64,000 bases of DNA. It comes from SIAF01 sp046152955. GTDB taxonomy: Bacteria > Planctomycetota > Planctomycetia > Planctomycetales > Planctomycetaceae. Under the pieces are notes generated by a model. It was not told the origin of the DNA, ran no database searches, and saw nothing but the letters and a program-made list of their open reading frames with translations. The DNA is taken from assembly GCA_046152955.1 (NCBI GenBank), contig JBJXGA010000535.1, forward strand, positions 12,326-76,325, written 5' to 3'. A program made the translations under genes and the position numbers. Below, piece by piece: positions 57,825-64,000 of this stretch; the stretch's first letter is position 1; each line of letters opens with the position of its first letter.

Positions 57825-58859
57825 ATGCGAATTCTTCCGATCACGGTCCGCTGGCGGGCGCTGGCCCTGTTGGCTTCAGCATGGTTGTCACGAGCGGGCA
57901 TCGCGGGTGAAATTCCGCCGAGCGTGCCACGCGCCGACCACGCGTCCCGCGCGCCACTCGTCCCGACGGGACTGGCGCATTGGAAAACTACGTTTTCGGT
58001 GGGATCGACGGTCAGTTCCAGAAAGGAGTTCACCAAGCCCGACATTGAGATTTCGAGTACCGGCGACGTCGTGATTCGAAATTCGCTCCATTCCCCTGTG
58101 GAAGATCACATCGATCACGACGAACGCGAGGGCCTGATCGAGATGCTGACTGAGGCATCGAATCGCTTCTATTTGTGCGACTCGAGGTCGCGACGACCGT
58201 CGCCGGAAGGCGAGAATTCCTATGGGGTGCGGCTCACCGCCGGCTCACGCTCGGTCGAATTCGGGTTCGAGCAATCGGAACCCAGTCGCATGGGACTTGA
58301 GCCGCTATTACTGAGCGTCCTGGACGTCTCGAATCGACAACTGCGGCGCCACAATTTCCAGGATGCGTTTCCTGAACCGTTCCGCTTGGATCGCGACTAT
58401 CGCGACCCAGTTCGGGCGCCGAATGATGGAATCGTTCCCACTCAACTCAGCCACTGGAGGGTCAAAATAGGATTCGACTCGAAGCAGCAGCGCGTTGAGA
58501 TTTTCGCCGAATCGTCGATCCGTGGGCCAAATCTTGATCAATTGAGAATCTTCGTCAATCAACAAAAAGACGAGTTGACCAAGATCCAACCTCGACACAC
58601 GGCTGTGCTCTTTGAGTCCGCACGCACCATCGTCAACGGCTTTTCACTCGTCGCCGAAGAGGATGAGGGGGGCGCGTCACCGGTGCAGAAACTCCGCATC
58701 GAAGTCGGCAATGATTTTCGCCAGATTGGAGTGGAGTGTAATGAGATGCGGACAATGCCAATGGCATGGCGAGAATGCCTGCTGGAAGTGATTGCCGCGG
58801 TCAATGAAGCGATTGAGCCTGGGCATGAGAAGATCAGGCCAATTCCTGATGCGGAGTGA
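57825..58859 (+). CDS. Exported protein with an internally duplicated domain, function unknown
   Basis: The 344-residue product starts at the ATG at 57825. Residues 1-28 are a signal peptide (TVRWRALALLASAWLSRAGI). I do not recognise a family. The mature protein has two similar halves. The first (about 47-170) begins PTGLAHWKTTFSV, with the ending VRLTAGSRSVEFGFEQS then LLLSVLDVSNRQLR; the second (about 213-335) begins PTQLSHWRVKIGF, with the ending LRIEVGNDFRQIGVECN then CLLEVIAAVNEAIE. This suggests an ancient duplication. It has no membrane segment after the signal and no catalytic motif I can name. The gene stands alone just upstream of the REP/RAYT region. Confidence 0.75.
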   Translation: MRILPITVRWRALALLASAWLSRAGIAGEIPPSVPRADHASRAPLVPTGLAHWKTTFSVGSTVSSRKEFTKPDIEISSTGDVVIRNSLHSPVEDHIDHDEREGLIEMLTEASNRFYLCDSRSRRPSPEGENSYGVRLTAGSRSVEFGFEQSEPSRMGLEPLLLSVLDVSNRQLRRHNFQDAFPEPFRLDRDYRDPVRAPNDGIVPTQLSHWRVKIGFDSKQQRVEIFAESSIRGPNLDQLRIFVNQQKDELTKIQPRHTAVLFESARTIVNGFSLVAEEDEGGASPVQKLRIEVGNDFRQIGVECNEMRTMPMAWRECLLEVIAAVNEAIEPGHEKIRPIPDAE

Positions 58860-59231
58860 GGATCGGTCGAGCGCTTGAATTCAACCGATGCATCGCGGTT
58901 GCCTGGTCGCGTATCGCATGCCATGCCCGGGCATTGCGGAACTCGGAGCCGGCCAGCGAATGAAATTCGACTGAGATCACGACTGAGGTGAAGATTCGGA
59001 AGAAGGCCACTCGTCTCGCAGTTGCGACCAGGGGATTCCCTGTTCACGGCTTTGCCACCGCCGTTCCAGTTCGATCCTTTCCCCTAGACCGGTGGGCTGA
59101 CGCTGCACCGTTCGCCGGACGGTTTTGGGATTCATTACAAATCTGGTTACCGCAGGAGAACCTCAGGACAACAACAGTGGCACCGCAAAAGCTTCCGCGC
59201 TGGAGCCTCAAAACGATCGCCTAATCGATTC
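58860..59231. other. Intergenic region left of the RAYT unit
   Basis: About 370 bases between the stop codon at 58859 and the first REP palindrome hold no credible gene or hairpin. Nothing else was recognised. Confidence 0.5.
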
Positions 59232-59288
59232 GTAGCCACGCTCGCCAGAGCGTGGGTGATCTCGCCCATGCTCCGGCAACGTGGCTAC
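59232..59288. repeat. REP pair left of the RAYT gene
   Basis: A forward REP (59232-59256) has GTAG followed by stem CCACGCTC, loop GCCA and stem GAGCGTGG, plus a G. A degenerate inverted copy (59265-59288) follows nine bases later, ending GTGGCTAC. The unit is thus a head-to-head BIME-like pair just beyond the transposase stop codon (59302). Confidence 0.85.
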
Positions 59289-59301
59289 GAGTGGAGCGCG
59301 G

Positions 59302-59910
59302 TTACGCATCAGCTTGTTCTTTTTCTGCGACCGGTCGAGACAAGCCGTTTTTTCGGAGATAGGCATACGTCCGCCAGAAGCGGGGCCAATAATCGGGCTG
59401 CCATGGCTCCAATTCGGGGTACCCGGGAATCAGACTGCCTGTGAATTTGTAGTCTCGAAAGCCATCGACAGGAACGAGTTGCTTGCGCTCCGGATTGCGG
59501 GCGATGTACTCGACGAGATTCTCGACCGCTGTTTCGAGTCGCTCATCATCCTTAAGCACATGATCGTACGGCTGATGTTGAAGCTCACATCCGAATGATT
59601 TCAATGGAATTCCCAATTGTCGGCGAAAAAACTTCATGGCATTGAGCTGGTCGGCATAATCGTCAATTCCGATCCAAAGCAGATGCATGTGGTCGGGCAT
59701 CAGGCAGTAGATCGGACAGGCGACCGAGTAGCGAAACATGGCATGCGTCAGCAGCTCGCGAAACTTGTAGTAGAAGATCGGAACGAGCCAACAGGTCTTG
59801 CGGTCCTGAATCGTAATCGTCCAATGCACGTACGCCTGATCTCGATAATAGTTCCGATCCAGCCGCGATAGTCCGTCGTTTCGACCTGCATACAGTTTCG
59901 GCGTGGCCAT
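59302..59910 (-). CDS. REP-associated tyrosine transposase (RAYT, Y1/IS200-like)
   Basis: RAYTs are single-copy, domesticated relatives of IS200/IS605 transposases that process REP palindromes. The ATG at 59910 is preceded by GGAGGA at correct distance, giving 202 residues; the longer frame to 59931 would enter the REP sequence. The Y1 transposase fold includes YYRDQAYVHWTITIQDRKTC, the HUH motif in CLMPDHMHLLWIGIDD (H-x-H) and the C-terminal helix with the presumed catalytic tyrosine in ENLVEYIARNPERKQLVPVD. It ends YWPRFWRTYAYLRKNGLSRP. The gene is flanked on both sides by REP pairs carrying a GTAG tetranucleotide, the hallmark of the REP/RAYT partnership. Substrate specificity is inferred from this juxtaposition. 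Confidence 0.93.
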   Translation of the reverse strand: MATPKLYAGRNDGLSRLDRNYYRDQAYVHWTITIQDRKTCWLVPIFYYKFRELLTHAMFRYSVACPIYCLMPDHMHLLWIGIDDYADQLNAMKFFRRQLGIPLKSFGCELQHQPYDHVLKDDERLETAVENLVEYIARNPERKQLVPVDGFRDYKFTGSLIPGYPELEPWQPDYWPRFWRTYAYLRKNGLSRPVAEKEQADA

Positions 59911-59923
59911 CGGCTTTCCTCCA

Positions 59924-59985
59924 GTAGCCACGCTCGCCAGAGCGTGGGTCTTGTACAGTGTCGCCCACGCACTGGCGTGCGTGAC
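59924..59985. repeat. REP pair right of the RAYT gene
   Basis: A forward REP identical in stem and loop to that at 59232 lies at 59924-59948, one base upstream of the RAYT ribosome-binding site. A degenerate inverted partner, with stem CACGCAC-TGGC-GTGCGTG, lies at 59966-59983. Together they mirror the pair on the other side of the gene. Confidence 0.85.
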
Positions 59986-60055
59986 GACGTCATTTGCTGA
60001 TTAGACAATTCTCCCACTACGTTGCCCTCGGGTCCACTCCAATTTCCACGCTCTG

Positions 60056-60120
60056 GTAGCCACGCTCGCCAGAGCGTGGGAGAACTGGCTGCTAACCCAC
60101 GCTCTGGCGAGCGTGGCTAC
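60056..60120. repeat. Perfect REP inverted pair (BIME-like)
   Basis: Two REPs of 25 bases (60056-60080 forward, 60096-60120 inverted) match exactly as inverted copies, separated by 15 bases. Each starts or ends in GTAG/CTAC and has the stem CCACGCTC/GAGCGTGG with loop GCCA. The pair is about 70 bases beyond the right RAYT flank and just downstream of the acetoacetyl-CoA synthetase stop. Confidence 0.9.
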
Positions 60121-60166
60121 TACCTGGCGTGCATGAGGACGCAGGGTTGATTGCAGACCGAAACGG

Positions 60167-62131
60167 TCATTCTGCCAGTTCCGGGCGGTTCCGGAATTCC
60201 TCAAGCGCTTCGGGGTTGGCCAGGGCTTCCAGATTCCGCACTGGGCGGCCATGGATCACGTCGCGGACCGCCAACTCGACGGTCTTCCCGCTGCGGGTTC
60301 GAGGTATGTCGGACACGGCGAGAATCTTGGCCGGAACGTGCCTCGGCGTGGCGTCGCGGCGGATCAGCGCTTTGAGTCGCATGACCAACGACTCGTCCAG
60401 CAGGCGGCCAGGGGCCAGCCTGACGAACAGGACGATCCGCACGTCGCCATTCCACTCCTGACCCACGACGACGCTTTCCAACACTTCGGGGGTTTGCGCT
60501 ACCTGACGGTAAATCTCCGCGGTGCCGATCCGCACGCCCCCCGGCTTCAAGACGGCGTCGCTGCGGCCGTAGATCACCATTCCGCCGTGGCGGGACAACT
60601 CGGCCAGATCGCCGTGATGCCAGACTCCCGGATAGCGTTCGAAATACGCGCGCCGGTAGGCGTCTCCACCGGGGTCGCGCCAGAATCCCAGCGGCATCGC
60701 CGGAAACGGTGCGGTGCAAACCAATTCCCCCTGAGTTTCGGTCACCGATCGTCCCGATTCGTCGAAGACCTCCACCCGCATCCCCAAGCCGCGCGTCTGC
60801 AATTCGCCCCGGTAAACCGGAGTGAGTGGATTCCCCAGTGCAAAACAGGAACACAGGTCGGTGCCTCCTGAAATGCTCGACAGACAAACGTCGGACTTGA
60901 TGTGTTGATACACAAAATCAAACCCATCTCCATGCAGCGGCGAACCGGTTGACAAGATCGTCCGGAGGGGTGACAGGTCGTGCGTCTTCCGTGGCTGCAA
61001 ACCGGACTGCGCGATCGCCGTCAGGTAGCGGGGGCTGGTGCCAAACACGGTGGTGCGCTCCTGCTGCGCCATGTCGAACAGAATCTCCGGTCGGGGAGCC
61101 AGTGGCGAACCGTCGTACAGTTGGACTTCACAGCCGACCGCCAGGCCGCTCACGAGCCAATTCCACATCATCCAGCCACAGGTGGTGAAGTAGAACAGCC
61201 GATCGTCCCGACCCAGGTCGGTGTGCAACACGAGCTCTTTCAAATGCTGGAGCAAAACGCCTCCCGCCGTATGGACGATGCACTTGGGAGGCCCGGTCGT
61301 CCCCGACGAGTACAGAATGTACACCGGATGATCAAACGGCAGTTGTTCGAACACGATCTCTCCAGGACCGCCAGTCGCCAGAAAATCGTCCCAGGTGATG
61401 GTCGCGACGGAGGCCGAAACGTCGCTCGATCCTCCGTCTGACGCAGACCGCTTGGGTACGACCACCAGGCGTTCCAGTGTGGGGAGTCCCGCCACGAGGT
61501 CGCGCACCCGCTCACGCAGATCGAATTCGCGCCCGTCGTACCGATACCCCTCCGCGGCAATCAGCAAGCGGGGCTCGATTTGGCCGAAGCGGTCGATGAC
61601 CCCGCGGACGCCGAAATCGGGCGAACAGGAGCTCCAGATCGCCCCCAGGCTGACGGCTGCCAGCATGGCGATGACCGCCTCTGGTCGATTGGGGAGCAGC
61701 GCCGCCACGCGATCCCCTGGCTGGATCCCCATGCCGCGCAGCGCCGCCGCCAGGCGCGAGACCTCACCACGCAATTGGGCGTATGTCCAGGAACCCTGAA
61801 ACCCGTCTTCATCCCAGAAAACGAGGGCCCGGCGATCATCCTGGAAACGGAGCAGGTTTTCGGCAAAGTTGAGCCGCGCGCCGGGAAACCACCGGGCGCC
61901 GGGCATCTGATCGCCGTCCACGACCACCTCGTTCCCTTGGCGACAGGCGCGGACCTCGCAGAATTCCCACACCGCCTGCCAGAAACTGGCGGGATGATTG
62001 ATCGACCAGCGATAGAGTTCCGGATATCCGGCCAGGGAAATGTCGCAGCGCTGCCGCACGAATGTCAGAAATCGCGTCATCTTCGCCCTGGCGATTCGAT
62101 CCGGATCCGGCTGCCAGAGCAGTTCGTTCAT
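60167..62131 (-). CDS. Acetoacetyl-CoA synthetase
   Basis: This is an ANL-superfamily acyl-CoA synthetase of the acetoacetate-CoA ligase type (acetoacetate plus CoA plus ATP to acetoacetyl-CoA). The ATG at 62131 gives 654 residues, normal for the enzyme; the longer frame is upstream repeat DNA. Typical features are an N-terminal AACS segment (RFLTFVRQRCDISLAGYPEL, WSINHPASFWQAVWEFCEV), GARWFPGARLNFAENLLRFQ, the A3/P-loop motif HPVYILYSSGTTGPPKCIVH, FYFTTCGWMMWNWLVSGLAV, SGGTDLCSCFALGNPLTPVY, GVWHHGDLAELSRHGGMVIY with A8-type GRSDAVLKPGGVRIGTAEIY, and the catalytic Lys motif in PRTRSGKTVELAVRDV. It might belong to ketone-body or polyhydroxyalkanoate metabolism; no partner genes are seen. REP elements follow its stop codon. 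Confidence 0.93.
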   Translation of the reverse strand: MNELLWQPDPDRIARAKMTRFLTFVRQRCDISLAGYPELYRWSINHPASFWQAVWEFCEVRACRQGNEVVVDGDQMPGARWFPGARLNFAENLLRFQDDRRALVFWDEDGFQGSWTYAQLRGEVSRLAAALRGMGIQPGDRVAALLPNRPEAVIAMLAAVSLGAIWSSCSPDFGVRGVIDRFGQIEPRLLIAAEGYRYDGREFDLRERVRDLVAGLPTLERLVVVPKRSASDGGSSDVSASVATITWDDFLATGGPGEIVFEQLPFDHPVYILYSSGTTGPPKCIVHTAGGVLLQHLKELVLHTDLGRDDRLFYFTTCGWMMWNWLVSGLAVGCEVQLYDGSPLAPRPEILFDMAQQERTTVFGTSPRYLTAIAQSGLQPRKTHDLSPLRTILSTGSPLHGDGFDFVYQHIKSDVCLSSISGGTDLCSCFALGNPLTPVYRGELQTRGLGMRVEVFDESGRSVTETQGELVCTAPFPAMPLGFWRDPGGDAYRRAYFERYPGVWHHGDLAELSRHGGMVIYGRSDAVLKPGGVRIGTAEIYRQVAQTPEVLESVVVGQEWNGDVRIVLFVRLAPGRLLDESLVMRLKALIRRDATPRHVPAKILAVSDIPRTRSGKTVELAVRDVIHGRPVRNLEALANPEALEEFRNRPELAE

Positions 62132-62490
62132 GAGGCGGGGCCTGGAGGCTGGGGAACCTGGAACTAAACAGACACAGCGCGGCCGATGGCCGCAATCAAA
62201 AGGGAGATTTGAACAGGAGGGCACAGCGCGGCCTGGGGCCGCAACCAAAGGGAAAAAAAATTGAACAGGAGGGCGCGGAGGAAGCAGAGATATTTCGTCC
62301 GGGACATGCGGTGTACTCAGGGTGAACTTGGTTAGGAGGCTGATCCTCCGCGTCGCGGCCGAAGCCTACATACTTCTCTGCTTCCTCTGCGTGCTTCTGT
62401 TCCCCTTTTGTCTTGACCTGTGATTGAACATTTCGGACTGAGAATCTCTTCTTGCCATAACAAGATTCTGCTGGATTGCGGTGCAGGGAA
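62132..62490. other. Intergenic region with tandem dispersed repeats
   Basis: The 359 bases between the two minus-strand genes hold the tandem repeat described at 62173-62272 and an inverted pair of GAAGCAGAGA-type elements (near 62281 and 62370-62385). No gene or promoter is clear; the synthetase gene needs a promoter here. Confidence 0.6.
62173..62272 (-). repeat. Dispersed hairpin repeat, copies 3 and 4 in tandem
   Basis: Two consecutive units (62173-62220 and 62222-62272) each read CACAGCGCGGCC, a few bases, GGCCGCAA, then (C/T)CAAA(A)GGGA with an A-rich stretch, ending TTGAACAGGAGG. They are the reverse complement of the element at 23551-23604; the repeat period is about 49 bases. Confidence 0.78.
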
Positions 62491-63582
62491 CTACAAAGTG
62501 ACCGGCTGGCCGTCGCGGGCGGATTGCAATGCGGCTTCGACGACGGCACAGATCGCTCGGCCCCCATGCGCGTCCAGGACCGTAGCGCCCCCCGTGTCGA
62601 TCGCCCTGGCAAAGTCCTCCATCAGCCAATAGTCGTTGTCGTTATCGACCCGGCGGTGGCGAAACTCCTGCGGCGGCTGATCGCGATAATAGAGGGCGAC
62701 TTCGGGACGCGCTTCGCTGACCACCAGCGCTCCGTCCGTTCCCAACAGATGCAGCTTGATCTCGCCGATGTCCGGGTGGCTGGCAGCGCCGATCCGCCCC
62801 AGAGCCAGACTGCCGACGACCCCGTGTTCCATCTCCAGCGACAGCGTGGCGAGATCCTCGACCTGGTTGTCGGCGTTGACCTGATGGAAAAAGGTCGCGG
62901 TCCGAGCAAACACCCGCCGCACTTCCAGACCGGTCAAAAACCGGATATACGCCAGCGGATAGATCCCCTCGATCTGCAACTCCCCCATCGGCTCGCGCCC
63001 CAGTCCGCCATCCGAGCCGTCCCGATGGGCCGAAATCTGGTACTCCAGCCAATTGATCGGCGGGTCTCCCGCACGCCGCGAACCCGCAGGGGGACCGGCG
63101 TCCTTGGCAAAATAGAAATCGGCATGGATCGCAAGGAGGCTCCCGATCTCCTCGGTGGCCACCAGATTGTACGCCTGTTGCACCGCCGGCAGAAAATTCC
63201 GATTCCACAGCAAAAACCGAACCCCTCGCTCCTCAACAGCGGCCACCAGCCGGTCGCACTCCGCGAGCCGATTCGAAAGCGGCTTGTCCTGCACGACGTG
63301 CAGTCCGGCTCGGACCGCACGCAGGCTCAGATTGACATGCCGCTCCGCCGCGGGACTGACCACCGCCACCTGCACGTTGTAGTCGCGCAGCGCCCGCTCG
63401 ACGTCGCGGACGTAGGGAATGCCGCATTCGTCGGCGAAGCGCTGATTGCGTACGTGGGCCCACTCCGGCTGATCGGGATCGTCGGCGACAACCGTCAACT
63501 CAAACCGCGGATGAGCCCCCACAGCGCGAGGGACATAGGCGTGCTTGACGACGCTCAGCACGGCACAGCGGAACCTGGTCAT
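62491..63582 (-). CDS. Gfo/Idh/MocA family oxidoreductase
   Basis: The 363-residue product is an NAD(P)-dependent Gfo/Idh/MocA oxidoreductase acting on sugars or related polyols. The N-terminal Rossmann half begins RFRCAVLSVVKHAYVPRAVG and has ELTVVADDPDQPEWAHVRNQ and NVQVAVVSPAAERHVNLSLR, then AGLHVVQDKPLSNRLAECDR, whose D-K-P replaces the usual E-K-P motif. The C-terminal domain includes ISAHRDGSDGGLGREPMGEL and ALGRIGAASHPDIGEIKLHL. There is no signal peptide, unlike many family members in this phylum. The ATG at 63582 overlaps the stop of the upstream gene by 4 bp, indicating translational coupling. Confidence 0.93.
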   Translation of the reverse strand: MTRFRCAVLSVVKHAYVPRAVGAHPRFELTVVADDPDQPEWAHVRNQRFADECGIPYVRDVERALRDYNVQVAVVSPAAERHVNLSLRAVRAGLHVVQDKPLSNRLAECDRLVAAVEERGVRFLLWNRNFLPAVQQAYNLVATEEIGSLLAIHADFYFAKDAGPPAGSRRAGDPPINWLEYQISAHRDGSDGGLGREPMGELQIEGIYPLAYIRFLTGLEVRRVFARTATFFHQVNADNQVEDLATLSLEMEHGVVGSLALGRIGAASHPDIGEIKLHLLGTDGALVVSEARPEVALYYRDQPPQEFRHRRVDNDNDYWLMEDFARAIDTGGATVLDAHGGRAICAVVEAALQSARDGQPVTL

Positions 63583-64000
63583 GCGGAACCCTCCAGAACG
63601 ACTGCCGCTCGGTTGGCCAGAGAGTCGCGCATGGCGTCAAGTACCCGCAAGGTTCGCAGCCGCTGCGCCACCGTTCCGTCCGGCTCGCGACTGGCCTGGA
63701 TGGCGGCGGCGAATTCCTCCAGGAGGAGTGCCATCTTCGTCCCGGCGTCTCCCGTGCTGATCCCCTGGACTCCCTCCTGTCCAAACAGAAGCTGGTGGTT
63801 GTGGTGGTCGTCGGCATACACGGCGCCCCGCGCGCCGATCAGGGAATACGAAGCATAGTCCCCACCGGCCGGCAGCACCGCCCCTCCATCGATCAGAGCC
63901 ATCCCCCCACCCGGAAATCCCAAATGGACTTGCCAATAGTCCTCGGCGCGCCCCCGCTCGTCGCGAAGAGCGAACACCGTCCGGGGTTGATCGCCGAACA
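63579..64000 (-). CDS. Gfo/Idh/MocA family oxidoreductase, 5' part beyond window edge
   Basis: Only the C-terminal 140 residues lie in the window; the frame enters from the right edge (FGDQPRTVFALRDERGRAED). The visible part (WQVHLGFPGGGMALIDGGAV; GDYASYSLIGARGAVYADDH; GTKMALLLEEFAAAIQASRE) matches the end of Gfo/Idh/MocA proteins, in which EEFAAAI is a frequent motif. It ends in a 4-bp overlap with the next oxidoreductase gene. The shared orientation and coupling suggest the two act in one pathway or as a heteromeric enzyme; the cofactor-binding domain is not visible, so identity rests on the C-terminal domain only. Confidence 0.82.
   Translation of the reverse strand, partial: FGDQPRTVFALRDERGRAEDYWQVHLGFPGGGMALIDGGAVLPAGGDYASYSLIGARGAVYADDHHNHQLLFGQEGVQGISTGDAGTKMALLLEEFAAAIQASREPDGTVAQRLRTLRVLDAMRDSLANRAAVVLEGSA

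Noticed and set aside
59911..59931. Upstream start for the RAYT gene
   Set aside because: It would start within the REP palindrome and lacks a ribosome-binding site; the ATG at 59910 has GGAGGA at the right distance.
1..64000. CRISPR arrays, rRNA and tRNA genes
   Set aside because: No regularly spaced direct repeats with spacers were seen; the palindromes at 59232-60120 are irregularly spaced REPs. No tRNA T-loop or rRNA signature was noticed in intergenic DNA; a covariance-model scan would be needed to exclude small RNA genes.

Overview
The window looks like a chromosomal segment from a member of the Planctomycetota. The GC content is high. Several protein families diagnostic of this phylum occur together: a secreted DUF1549/DUF1553 cytochrome-like protein next to a Tat-exported DUF1501 protein, a second DUF1501 protein, a giant 'PVC-type' CxxCH haem-binding protein with a beta-propeller, secreted FG-GAP and WD40 proteins, Tat-exported sugar-phosphate-isomerase-like proteins and Gfo/Idh/MocA oxidoreductases. 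No genus can be given from sequence reading alone. No rRNA or tRNA gene and no CRISPR array was seen.

Layout. 1-3522 (minus): an RND efflux permease, cut by the window edge, and its lipoprotein adaptor. 4070-7593 (minus): a partial complex I cluster in the order nuoI, a DUF2203 gene, nuoA, nuoC, nuoD, with no nuoB. 7852-11525: a formylglycine-generating-enzyme family protein, a secreted FG-GAP protein and a TIM-barrel isomerase. 12026-16185: an unrecognised large exported protein followed by a strong terminator, an SGNH-like protein and a GGQ release-factor-like protein. 16356-17958: a higBA-like toxin-antitoxin locus whose toxin is frameshifted in a G7 tract and whose antitoxin is fused to an ImmA/IrrE peptidase domain. 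18041-27629: the DUF1549/1553 and DUF1501 genes, a SirB1-type protein, a repeat-rich region with a decayed hydrolase, a WD40 protein and a second DUF1501 protein. 27729-33284: a small conserved protein, a universal stress protein, a kinase-like protein, a Cys-rich exported protein and PolX. 33377-41293: the giant CxxCH protein, a Uma2 nuclease-like protein, exported proteins and an Ldh-type oxidoreductase. 41370-49067: RNase R, a second Uma2, a cyanophycinase-like protein, a truncated DUF4058 gene, a ParE/antitoxin pair and ProS. 49280-57601: a YhaM-like exoribonuclease, an L7/L12-like protein, a PLP decarboxylase, lpxI-lpxD for lipid A synthesis and two overlapping SPFH-domain genes. 57825-64000: a duplicated-domain exported protein, a REP-associated tyrosine transposase (RAYT) inside its own REP palindromes, acetoacetyl-CoA synthetase and two overlapping Gfo/Idh/MocA genes.

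Most genes are housekeeping or phylum-typical and sit in short transcription units of one to four genes. The most system-like find is the RAYT/REP unit at 59232-60120. It carries six GTAG-plus-hairpin palindromes in forward/inverted pairs around and beside the transposase gene. Other points of interest are the frameshifted higB with a palindromic operator candidate, a second unrelated dispersed hairpin repeat family with at least four copies, and several sigma70-like promoters that coincide with inverted repeats.
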